A stretch of 15,054 bases of DNA from Gemmatimonadota bacterium (lineage in GTDB: Bacteria > Gemmatimonadota > Gemmatimonadetes > Gemmatimonadales > Gemmatimonadaceae), in assembly GCA_031127185.1 (NCBI GenBank), contig JARIET010000034.1, forward strand, positions 1-15,054, read 5' to 3'. A program made the translations under genes and the position numbers. The notes under the pieces were generated by a model. It did no database searches, was not told the origin of the DNA, and saw nothing but the letters and a program-made list of their open reading frames with translations. This document shows positions 6,402 through 13,256 of the stretch, in pieces; positions within the stretch are counted from its first letter, which is position 1, and the number at the start of each line of letters is the position of its first letter.

Positions 6402-8766
6402 AATAGTAGCCGTAGCCGAGCCGGTATCGCGAGCTGCGCCGGAACTCCACGTCGTTGAGGATCGTGCCTGCCAGTGTCACATTCACGTTTCGCAGCTGCT
6501 GCACGGAGAAGCGGAGCTCGTCGCGGTCGGTCTTGTCGGCACGCGCCACCAGCAGCAGGGCGTCTGCCTGCGCGCCAATCAGCGCGGCGTCCGTGAACAG
6601 GTTGAGCGGCGGGGTGTCGAGCAGGACGTAGTCGTACTGGCCACGCAACCGCTCAAAGAGCGGCTGCAGGCGCGCGGGCACCAGCAGGTCGGCCGGGTTC
6701 ACGCTCGGCGCGCTGCCGAGCGGCAGCACGTCAATGGTGCCACCGCCTTCCATCTGCACGCGACGGATGCACTCGCCGGGGGATGCCTGGCCGTACATCA
6801 GGTCGAAGAAGCCTGGCGCAGGCGGAATGCCGAAGACTTCGTGCACGGTCCCGCGCCGGGTCTCTGCGTCGATAAGGATGACTCGCTGCCCCTGATGCGC
6901 AAGCGTGACGGCCAGGTTCACGGTGGTCGTGGTCTTGCCATCACCCGGCAGCGCGCTCGTGATCACGATGACGTGGGGCGCCCGCGGCGGCGTCAGGTAG
7001 TTCAGGTTCGTGCGCAGTGAGCGATACGCCTCGGCCGCCGGCGTCTGGTACTCACGTCCCGCGGTCGGGTTCGGACGCGGGTCGCCACCTTCCTGGGGCG
7101 AGGGCAATCGATATCCCGCGGATCGCGACTGCTGTTGCAGGTTCGGGATGATGCCCACCACGGTCACGCCGACGATCGCGGCGAGGTCCTTCTCCGTACG
7201 AATGGTCGTGTCGAGCCAATCGCGGAGGAAGGCCACGGCGATGCCGACGACAAGACCCGAAATGATGGCCACGGCATAGATGAGCGTTTCGGACGACCCG
7301 GTCTGTTGGGACGGCGTCACGGCATCATCGAGCACCGATGCCGTGGAGTCCCCGACCGCCGCCGCGATTTCGGCTTCCTTGAGTTGCGTCTGCACCAGCG
7401 TGATCAATTCTTCAACGATGCGCCTGTTGCGCTCCAACCGACCCAGGGTCAATGCCTGCTCGGGCACGCGTTGCATGCGCGCCGTGACCGAGTCGATCGA
7501 TCGTCCCCGCCGCGTGAACTCGCGGTCGAGGTTCGCCACGAACTCCTCGGTGCGGTCACGAATCGTGCGTTGCGCCGCAACAATCTGCGAATCAATGGCC
7601 GTGATCCGATCCGATTGAGACAGGAGCGTCTGCGAGGCCTCGCGCCGGGTGGAAATGAGGCCCTCCAGGCGTGACACCTCGCTCGTGGCGACCCCCGATA
7701 CCACGAACGCGCGCGTCGCCTGCAGCTGCTTGAGCCACTGCTCCGCGCTCGCCGCGACATCGCCTGCGGCCGCCGACGGCGGCGGTTGCAACGCATGCCG
7801 GAGGCTGGAGCGTTGCTCGTCCAGCTCCCGACGAGAGGTGCTCAGCTGGATGAGATCGCTGCCCAGCATGCCTTCCACCTGCGATACGCTCGAAATGCCT
7901 TGCGAAAGCAGGAAGGTCTGGATGGAGTCTTCGGCCTCCGCCATGTCGGCGCCAAGTTCGGCGCGCTGGCGGTTCAGGAACTCCACGCGGGCGGTGGCGC
8001 CGCTCCGGTCAAGCTCCATCCGCCGCCGCACGAAGGCGTGTGCCACCGCGTTCGGGATGTCGCGCGCAAGCATCGCGTCCGGGCCGCGGAACGTAATCGA
8101 CAGTACGTTGGCGTCCTTGTTTGCCTGATTCACCTCGATCGAAGCGCGCAGGGCTTCCGCGGCGTCAATTCGCGGAATGAGCCCAATGCCGACACGGTCC
8201 AATAACCGTGCCTCGCCGGTCAGGCGAACCGCACCGCCAATAATCGGAAACGCGCCGGTGTCGGGGTACGTACCGAGCAGCGAATCCCCCGTGGCCGTGA
8301 TCAGCCGCACCTCATGGCCTGAGGCGACTTTGACAAAGCGATACCGTTCCGATGGTGCGTCGGGCTGGGTTCGCGCAGCCGCGATGGTCAGGCTCGTGAT
8401 GAGCGCGTTGCGCTGCGGCAGTTCCACGCCGATCCGGAGACCGAGGTCATCGACGACGCGTGCGGCGAGCGAACGACTGGTGATGACTTCCGAGGCTTGC
8501 GCGAGCAGCGATTGATAGTCCGTGCCGCCGAAGTAGGCCATCGCCATTGGCGCGCCCTTCGCCGCCGTTTCGTCAATGCGCACCGTCGCCGTCGCGGAGT
8601 ACATCGGCTGGATCCGGCGCACCGCGGCAATCGCCGCCGCAATCGCCAGGCCCATGCAGACGACGATGATCCACGCACTGCGCGAGATCATCTGCCAGTA
8701 GCGACGGAGGTCGATCTCCTGGTTCGGGTCCGCGAGCGATGACTGCAGGACGGGAAGATTATCCAC
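6385..8766 (-). CDS. Wzc-type polysaccharide co-polymerase fused to a BY-kinase (tyrosine autokinase)
   Basis: A 793-aa inner-membrane protein controlling chain length and export. Order of parts: Wzz-type N-terminus IDLRRYWQMISRSAW (18-32), first membrane helix about 32-49, a large periplasmic region with coiled-coil character (about 245-470), second helix about 493-513, then a cytoplasmic kinase domain. The kinase shows E-x2-R-x2-R (E579, R582, R585), Walker A SALPGDGKTTT (604-614, K611), a Walker A' strand VILIDAETRR (629-638) and Walker B YDYVLLDTPP (711-720). The C-terminus is a tyrosine cluster, six Tyr in the last 14 residues, the usual autophosphorylation tail. In Walker A' the second acidic residue is Glu635 rather than the usual Asp. 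Translation starts at a GTG (8766), 11 bases after the wza-like stop. Single-chain fusion is the proteobacterial-style arrangement. A PHP phosphatase that could reverse it is encoded at 12435-13256. Confidence 0.93.
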   Translation of the reverse strand: MDNLPVLQSSLADPNQEIDLRRYWQMISRSAWIIVVCMGLAIAAAIAAVRRIQPMYSATATVRIDETAAKGAPMAMAYFGGTDYQSLLAQASEVITSRSLAARVVDDLGLRIGVELPQRNALITSLTIAAARTQPDAPSERYRFVKVASGHEVRLITATGDSLLGTYPDTGAFPIIGGAVRLTGEARLLDRVGIGLIPRIDAAEALRASIEVNQANKDANVLSITFRGPDAMLARDIPNAVAHAFVRRRMELDRSGATARVEFLNRQRAELGADMAEAEDSIQTFLLSQGISSVSQVEGMLGSDLIQLSTSRRELDEQRSSLRHALQPPPSAAAGDVAASAEQWLKQLQATRAFVVSGVATSEVSRLEGLISTRREASQTLLSQSDRITAIDSQIVAAQRTIRDRTEEFVANLDREFTRRGRSIDSVTARMQRVPEQALTLGRLERNRRIVEELITLVQTQLKEAEIAAAVGDSTASVLDDAVTPSQQTGSSETLIYAVAIISGLVVGIAVAFLRDWLDTTIRTEKDLAAIVGVTVVGIIPNLQQQSRSAGYRLPSPQEGGDPRPNPTAGREYQTPAAEAYRSLRTNLNYLTPPRAPHVIVITSALPGDGKTTTTVNLAVTLAHQGQRVILIDAETRRGTVHEVFGIPPAPGFFDLMYGQASPGECIRRVQMEGGGTIDVLPLGSAPSVNPADLLVPARLQPLFERLRGQYDYVLLDTPPLNLFTDAALIGAQADALLLVARADKTDRDELRFSVQQLRNVNVTLAGTILNDVEFRRSSRYRLGYGYYYDYAR

Positions 8767-8777
8767 GATCGGCCAGG

Positions 8778-9452
8778 TCAGCGGGAAACGACGAGGATCA
8801 CGCCAAGGAGTGTCGAAATCGTCGCAAAAAGCACAGATGCGGCCTGCAGGCTGCCCGAGTTCTTGAGGAAGAAATTCAGCTCCTCAATCTTGATGGCATC
8901 AGTACGCTTGATGTCGATGCCGCCCAGCCGCGCCTCCCGCGGTAACGCCAGCCGTCGACCGCCGGTCGTCTCCAGCGTAATGCCCTGCTCGTTGCCGGGG
9001 TTGTTCGGGCCGCCCGCACGTGCCAGCAGGCCGACCAATGTCGTCCCCGGATCCACGGAATACACGCCCGGCAGGCGCACCTGCCCGTAGAGCACGAGTT
9101 CGCGGTTCATGGTGACCTGAACCGCGGGCTCACGAATCAGCGCCGAATACCGTGCATTCAACAGGGCCTCAAGTGAGTCGATGGTCAATCCGGCCACCTG
9201 CACGCGACCGAGTCCGGGAAAGAACGCGGTGCCACGGGAGTTGACGATGGGCTCCGACGCCAGGTCTGGCTGTCTGTACACGCGCGTCTTGATGATGTCG
9301 CCCTCTTCAACCCGCCACACAATGTTGGCCGATACCGTTGCGGCCGGGGCCAGCGTTGGGGCAGAACGCGTGGCACAGGCACCAACGAGCGATGCGAGCA
9401 ACGCCACAGTCATCACGCGCGCCGAGGCGCGAAAGCGTCGAGTCAGTGCCAT
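8778..9452 (-). CDS. Polysaccharide export lipoprotein (Wza/GumB family)
   Basis: Outer-membrane or periplasm-spanning export component working with the Wzc protein. From the ATG at 9452 the product is 224 aa with a lipoprotein signal: basic MALTRRFRASAR, a hydrophobic core, and lipobox LVGAC with Cys26. Residues about 45-130 match the Poly_export domain (WRVEEGDIIKTRVY, then NSRGTAFFPGLGRVQVAGLT), followed by one SLBB-like domain (VLYGQVRLPGVYSVDPGTT, then LLARAGGPNNP). The C-terminus (about 200-224) is a hydrophobic helix ending VILVVSR. This is a short family member: E. coli Wza is near 380 aa and has more SLBB-type repeats. The frame is open up to 9626, but that extension runs into the transferase gene and would bury the signal peptide, so 9452 is chosen; a weak GGGA sits three bases upstream. 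The kinase gene follows after 11 bases. Confidence 0.92.
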   Translation of the reverse strand: MALTRRFRASARVMTVALLASLVGACATRSAPTLAPAATVSANIVWRVEEGDIIKTRVYRQPDLASEPIVNSRGTAFFPGLGRVQVAGLTIDSLEALLNARYSALIREPAVQVTMNRELVLYGQVRLPGVYSVDPGTTLVGLLARAGGPNNPGNEQGITLETTGGRRLALPREARLGGIDIKRTDAIKIEELNFFLKNSGSLQAASVLFATISTLLGVILVVSR

Positions 9453-9550
9453 ATATCCCAGATGAGGTTCGAGCGCTCGCGTGCGGAGTGCTCCCGTGAC
9501 AAAACGATTGACAGTGTCAGGGGCAACGCCGGGAGCCCGAGTGTCAAGAA
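9453..9550. promoter_or_regulatory. Palindrome-rich gap with repeated TGACA half-sites upstream of the wza-like gene
   Basis: The 98 bases between the transferase stop and the export-lipoprotein start hold four TGACA/TGTCA pentamers: TGACA at 9497-9501, the perfect 11-base palindrome TGACAGTGTCA at 9509-9519, and TGTCA at 9542-9546. A second perfect palindrome, CGAGCGCTCG, lies at 9470-9479 close to the start codon. On the minus strand TTGACA (9547-9542) could serve as a -35 box, but no good -10 follows at 16-18 bases. It is the longest gap within the minus-strand operon, so an internal promoter or operator is plausible; the regulator is unknown. Confidence 0.4.
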
Positions 9551-11035
9551 TCAAAACGCCCCTCGCATGGTCAGCACGGCGGGAACGGTGCGGATCAGAA
9601 TCCAGAAGTCGCGCCACACGGTCCACCCGCGGATATAGTCTGCCTCGAGTTGCACGACCTGCTCAAAATTGCGAATGGCGTTGCGCCCGCCGACCTGCCA
9701 GGGACCCGTCATCCCTGGCAGCACCTCGAATCGAACGAAGTGGTGCTGCTGATAGCGGCTGACTTCCGATGGCAAGGCCGGGCGCGGGCCCACGAGCGAC
9801 ATCTCACCCCGGACGACATTGATGAGTTGCGGCAGCTCGTCGAGTGAGGAACGACGGAGGAACCGGCCGATCGGCGTCAGGCGCGGATCGGACGCCAACT
9901 TGAAGAGCGGATCCTCGGTGTAGACGTTTGCCGCGTGAAGTGCCGCCTGCTGCTGCTCGGCGTTGACGACCATCGTTCGGAACTTGACCATCTCGAAGAA
10001 GTCGCCGCCCAGACCCACTCGCGTTTGACGAAAGAACACGGGCCCGCGCGAGGTGACACGCACGGCCAACGCGACCAGCGCAAACACCGGAGCGAGTACC
10101 ACCAGGCCAGCGGCGGCGCCCACGTAGTCAACGATGCGTTTCAGCACGAGCTGCGACCCGACCAATGCGGGTCGCGACAAGAGCGACAGCCGTTCGGTGC
10201 GCCGCAGCACGAAACTCGGTTCGTCCATGTCGTAAAACGCCGATCGGCGCGAGGCATACACCGTTGCCCCGGCGCTCGCCGCGGCAATCATGACGGCCTG
10301 CAGCGCGGTGTCGGAAACCGGGCCGACCAGCACCACCGCGTCGGCGTCCGCATCGGCCAGAGCTGCTGCCAGCGAGCGCATCCCCTCTGTGGCGGTCGCC
10401 GGCCAGGCGGGATCGAGCACAAATGCCCGCGGCCTCGGTCGTTCGTCGCCGATCGGGTTCGCACCAATGGCACGTTCCACTTCCGGCGCGGAGCCGACCA
10501 CCAACGTCCGCTCCGCTGCGTGCCGACGCGGATCAATCGGGCGCAAAGCACGCACCAGGCCGCGCCGCTGCAGGACGAGTGCCAACCAGCTCACCACCAG
10601 CACCAGCGAAATCAGCATCCAGCGCGCCGGAAGGTCGGACTGCCAGACCTCAACCCAGCGCGGCAGGAGCAATCCCAGGAGTAGCGCCGCGCCGATGCGC
10701 GCGGGGTGCTCCCGACGCTCGGTGTGCGCGTAGCATCGGGTCACGAACAGGCTGAACACAAGTAGCGTGACGCGTCGCGCGAGCGCCTGCGGTGTCTGCG
10801 GAATCAGACCGCGAACGAACGATTCTCCGCCTTCGCCGAATCCACCGAATGATGCAGAAATCGGCAAGGCACCCAATACGGCGAACACCAGCGAGAGCGT
10901 CAGGACGTCGGATGCGAGCGTGACCACTCCATAGGTCAACTCGCGCCAAAACCGCCGGCGCTGGAGGCCAAGTGCCCGGTGGCGCAGTTCGAGCTGTGCA
11001 TTTCGGGGAGCATTGCTTGCGCCGTCAGTCACCAT
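9551..11035 (-). CDS. Undecaprenyl-phosphate sugar-phosphate transferase (WbaP-type polyprenyl glycosylphosphotransferase)
   Basis: Initiates glycan assembly by moving a sugar-1-phosphate from a nucleotide sugar to undecaprenyl phosphate at the inner membrane. The 494-aa length fits the large polyprenyl glycosylphosphotransferase family: N-terminal hydrophobic segments (about 34-58, 88-100, 113-126, 138-155), a soluble nucleotide-binding-like domain (about 175-285, starting RTLVVGSAPEVE), a further membrane helix (about 303-326) and a C-terminal catalytic domain. The latter carries RQTRVGLGGDFFEMVKFRTM (336-355), the catalytic Asp-Glu pair in SLDELPQLINVVRGEMSLVG (397-416; D399, E400), PRPALPSE, and LPGMTGPWQVGGRN (439-452). 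It is the first gene of the minus-strand unit. Start at the ATG at 11035; the leader has no strong ribosome site but is structured. Donor (Gal-, Glc- or other sugar-1-phosphate) cannot be decided. Confidence 0.94.
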   Translation of the reverse strand: MVTDGASNAPRNAQLELRHRALGLQRRRFWRELTYGVVTLASDVLTLSLVFAVLGALPISASFGGFGEGGESFVRGLIPQTPQALARRVTLLVFSLFVTRCYAHTERREHPARIGAALLLGLLLPRWVEVWQSDLPARWMLISLVLVVSWLALVLQRRGLVRALRPIDPRRHAAERTLVVGSAPEVERAIGANPIGDERPRPRAFVLDPAWPATATEGMRSLAAALADADADAVVLVGPVSDTALQAVMIAAASAGATVYASRRSAFYDMDEPSFVLRRTERLSLLSRPALVGSQLVLKRIVDYVGAAAGLVVLAPVFALVALAVRVTSRGPVFFRQTRVGLGGDFFEMVKFRTMVVNAEQQQAALHAANVYTEDPLFKLASDPRLTPIGRFLRRSSLDELPQLINVVRGEMSLVGPRPALPSEVSRYQQHHFVRFEVLPGMTGPWQVGGRNAIRNFEQVVQLEADYIRGWTVWRDFWILIRTVPAVLTMRGAF

Positions 11036-11041
11036 TGCACT

Positions 11042-11051
11042 CGACTAGTCG
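11042..11051. repeat. Perfect 10-bp palindrome CGACTAGTCG just upstream of the transferase start
   Basis: CGACTAGTCG at 11042-11051 reads identically on both strands and ends seven bases before the ATG at 11035, where a ribosome-binding site would be expected. It could be a protein site or fold with neighbouring leader sequence. A 10-base palindrome can occur by chance, so weight is low without conservation data. Confidence 0.3.
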
Positions 11052-11060
11052 TCCTCAGTT

Positions 11061-11084
11061 CGGTCGCCGGAACGCTGGCGACCG
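11061..11084 (-). promoter_or_regulatory. Perfect 8-bp inverted repeat in the transferase leader
   Basis: CGGTCGCC (11061-11068) and GGCGACCG (11077-11084) are exact reverse complements separated by an 8-base loop, giving a GC-rich hairpin 26 to 49 bases upstream of the transferase ATG. It would lie inside the 5' leader of the minus-strand transcript if transcription starts near the AT-rich core, and its right arm also covers the expected -35 position of the TATAAG element on the + strand. No run of T follows on the minus strand, so it does not look like an intrinsic terminator. Operator or leader-RNA structure are both possible. Confidence 0.45.
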
Positions 11085-11206
11085 TGGCTGCCTTACACAA
11101 CTATAAGGAACCTGTCCGACCAACCTATCCTACTGGACAATAAACTACCAGTGTATTAGCTTTCGACATCAACGCCACGGATCGGGCTCCGCCTGAGCCG
11201 GGGCCG

Positions 11207-12427
11207 TTGTCATCGCTAGCAGATATTTCCGAAGCCCACATACCCGAATTGTCAGCACCCTTGCAGGCCCACACACCGCGCACGGATAGCGCCTCCTACA
11301 GCGGCGAAGAACGCCGATTTCGACCGGCTGCAGCACAGGCCGAAGTCGAGGCGCTGCGCACGTTTCTCGCCTCGGCGATCGAACGTGGCGCTACCGACGT
11401 GCACCTCCGTGCCGGCGACGGCGTGTATGCACGCATCGACGGGCAACTGACGCCGCTCGAAACGCCGCCGCTCAGCGCGGTGAGCACGTTCGAGATGGTC
11501 CAGCATATTCTCTCCACGTCGCACAACGCGCCGGCAATCGACGACGTCCGCGACTTTACGGGGCCTTGGAGCGCGCCGGGCATCGCACGCTTCCGCGTCA
11601 GCATTCTGCGCCAGCGGTCAAGCTTTGCGATCGTCATGCGCGTGATTCCGGATGAACTGCCAAGCCTGGAGTCGCTCGGTCTCCCGAACACCGTCGCCTC
11701 GGCCGTGCTGTCGGGCTCGGGGCTCTTCATTGTCACCGGTGGGCCCGGCTCCGGCCGCGCGAACACGGTCGCGGCCATCGTGCATCACCTCAACATGCAC
11801 GCCCCGCGCCGGCGGCATATCGTCACGATTGAACCGTCGATCGAATTCCTCCACCGCAACTCCCGCTGCTCCATCACCCAGCGCGAGGTGGGGGTGGACA
11901 CCGACAGCTACGCCGACGGCATGCGCGCCGCACTCGACCAGGATGCGGACGTCATTGTCATCGGTGAACTCGACAACCCGGAACTGATCGAGCTCGCCAA
12001 GCGCGGCGCGGAGCAGGGCCGGATGATTGTCGCCAAGATGACGGCGCCCGACACCATGGCGGCGGTTCGCGCCTTCCTCGCCGGGCTCCCGTCCGAACAG
12101 CAGGAGGCGAGCCGCCTGCAACTGGCCGAAATGCTGCGCGCTGTCGTCGCGCAGCGACTGCTCCCACGCGCCGACGGTACCGGGCGCGTGCTGGCCGCCG
12201 AAATTCTCGTGATGACGCCCGCCGTGCGCGAGGTACTCGCCGATTTCGCCCGCATGGGCGAGATGCGTTCCGCCCTCGCTGACGGCCGTGCCGAGTACGG
12301 CACGCAGACGCTCGACCAGCACCTCGCCGATCTCGTGATCAGCGGCCAGGTCTCGTTCGAGGTCGCGCTCTCGCTCGCGAACAACTCCCTCGACTTCGAG
12401 CTGCAGCTGCGCGGGCTGCGCCGCTAG
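11207..12427 (+). CDS. PilT-like type IV pilus ATPase paralogue with degenerate Walker A (possible pseudo-ATPase)
   Basis: A 406-aa member of the PilT/GspE secretion-ATPase superfamily. The N-terminal domain (about 45-150) has PilT-style motifs: GATDVHLRAGDGVYARIDG (61-79), then a PAS-like fold with FRVSILRQRSSFAIVMRVIP. The ATPase domain is recognisable (LFIVTGGPGSGRANT, 173-187; HIVTIEPSIEFLH, 204-216; DVIVIGELDN, 248-257; QRLLPRADGTGR, 316-327; LAAEILVMTPAVREVL, 329-344), but key positions differ: Walker A Lys is Arg184 and the following Ser/Thr is Ala185, the Asp-box ED is EP (209-210), and the His-box HTNSA is replaced by TAPDT. Glu254 of the Walker B region remains. A retraction motor role is therefore doubtful. 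Start is a TTG with GGGG four bases upstream; no in-frame ATG lies nearby. It ends seven bases from the convergent phosphatase gene. Confidence 0.85.
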   Translation: MSSLADISEAHIPELSAPLQAHTPRTDSASYSGEERRFRPAAAQAEVEALRTFLASAIERGATDVHLRAGDGVYARIDGQLTPLETPPLSAVSTFEMVQHILSTSHNAPAIDDVRDFTGPWSAPGIARFRVSILRQRSSFAIVMRVIPDELPSLESLGLPNTVASAVLSGSGLFIVTGGPGSGRANTVAAIVHHLNMHAPRRRHIVTIEPSIEFLHRNSRCSITQREVGVDTDSYADGMRAALDQDADVIVIGELDNPELIELAKRGAEQGRMIVAKMTAPDTMAAVRAFLAGLPSEQQEASRLQLAEMLRAVVAQRLLPRADGTGRVLAAEILVMTPAVREVLADFARMGEMRSALADGRAEYGTQTLDQHLADLVISGQVSFEVALSLANNSLDFELQLRGLRR

Positions 12428-12434
12428 TACCCGG

Positions 12435-13256
12435 TTAGCCGAGTATCCGTTTCCACCACGGCGCGCCGGCAGCGGTCGCCGTGGCCATCGGTGGAACGGC
12501 AACAGGCATATCGCCGTTCAGCATGCGTGCCGGGTTCACACCCAGGAGCAGTGACGCCTGCTCACTGAACCCGGCCTCACCGAGCATCCGCGCGAACCCG
12601 GCCGTGTGTGGCTCCCCGCGCGCGTGGTAATCGCTGCAGACGAACGACGCGAGGCCGCGACCGAGAATCTCTCGCGCACGCTCCTGCGCCTTTGGTCCAT
12701 AGTCGCCGAGCAGGGATCCTGCGTTCACCTGCAGCAGGGCACCAGCGGCAATGAACTCGCCCAGGGGCGCGAGTGAATCGAGGTTTCGATAGCGCTCAGG
12801 ATGCGCCACGATCGGAATCCACCCACCCCGGCGAATCAGCCCGATGGCCAGTGCGGCGTTCGCTGGCGGCAGCTGCATCATGGGGAACTCCACCAACACA
12901 AATGATGTGCCCGCAAGCCGGATGCGGGCATCGCTGAAATCGGGATCGGGAATATCGAGCATCACCTCGGCACCGCGCTCCACCTGCAGCGGCGACCCGA
13001 ACACTGCAGCGTCGGCTTCCACCACGCCGCGCAGCACCTGCCATCCCGTGTCAAGTTCTGCCAGACGCTGCGCCCGGCGTTCCGGCTGCTGCGTGAGCGA
13101 ACCATCGAAATGCGGCGTCACCACAACCTGTCGAACCCCGGCCCGCCGAAACGCCGCCAGCGCCCCCGCGCTGTGCTCGGCATCCTGCGACCCGTCGTCT
13201 ACACCGGGGATGAGGTGATTGTGGAAATCGGTGTACCAGACGTCAGACGCGGTCAT
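12435..13256 (-). CDS. PHP-family tyrosine-protein phosphatase (CpsB/YwqE-like)
   Basis: A 273-aa metal-dependent phosphatase expected to dephosphorylate the tyrosine tail of a BY-kinase and so reset polysaccharide assembly. PHP motifs are complete: D-x-H-x-H as DFHNHLIPGVDDGS (10-23; D10, H12, H14), TPHF with H49, a glutamate in RGAEVMLDI (E97), AHPERYRN with H152, and CSDYH with D209 and H211. Together they match the CpsB/YwqE/Wzb4 group rather than PHP polymerase exonucleases or HisK. Start ATG (13256) overlaps the stop of the epimerase gene as ATGA. The tail (about 250-273) is Pro/Ala-rich and ends PWWKRILG. The gene is not in the kinase operon but lies about 3.7 kb from the kinase gene, beyond the PilT-like gene. 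Family identity is firm; the pairing with this kinase is inference. Confidence 0.92.
   Translation of the reverse strand: MTASDVWYTDFHNHLIPGVDDGSQDAEHSAGALAAFRRAGVRQVVVTPHFDGSLTQQPERRAQRLAELDTGWQVLRGVVEADAAVFGSPLQVERGAEVMLDIPDPDFSDARIRLAGTSFVLVEFPMMQLPPANAALAIGLIRRGGWIPIVAHPERYRNLDSLAPLGEFIAAGALLQVNAGSLLGDYGPKAQERAREILGRGLASFVCSDYHARGEPHTAGFARMLGEAGFSEQASLLLGVNPARMLNGDMPVAVPPMATATAAGAPWWKRILG

Larger units (their letters stand above)
11036..11206. promoter_or_regulatory. Divergent intergenic region with AT-rich core (likely promoters for both directions)
   Basis: The 171 bases separate the transferase start (-) from the PilT-like start (+). Bases about 11092-11160 are clearly AT-richer than the rest of the window. 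Two overlapping -10-like hexamers face opposite ways: TATAAG on + at 11102-11107 and TATAGT on - at 11105-11100, each one base off TATAAT. Neither has a convincing -35 box at 16-18 bases. A short inverted repeat ACTGG-N11-CCAGT lies at 11132-11152. Promoter activity is likely because two genes diverge here; the exact elements are a guess. Confidence 0.5.

Noticed and set aside
9453..9626. Longer start for the export lipoprotein at 9626
   Set aside because: It would place 58 non-conserved residues before a clear lipoprotein signal peptide and overlap the end of the transferase gene.
12425..12437. Search for a bidirectional terminator between the PilT-like and phosphatase genes
   Set aside because: Only seven bases separate the two stops and no hairpin with T-tract is visible around them.
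11618..12502. Minus-strand open frame of 294 codons opposite the PilT-like gene
   Set aside because: No recognisable motif and it runs antisense to a clear family member; typical GC-rich shadow frame that crosses into the phosphatase gene.
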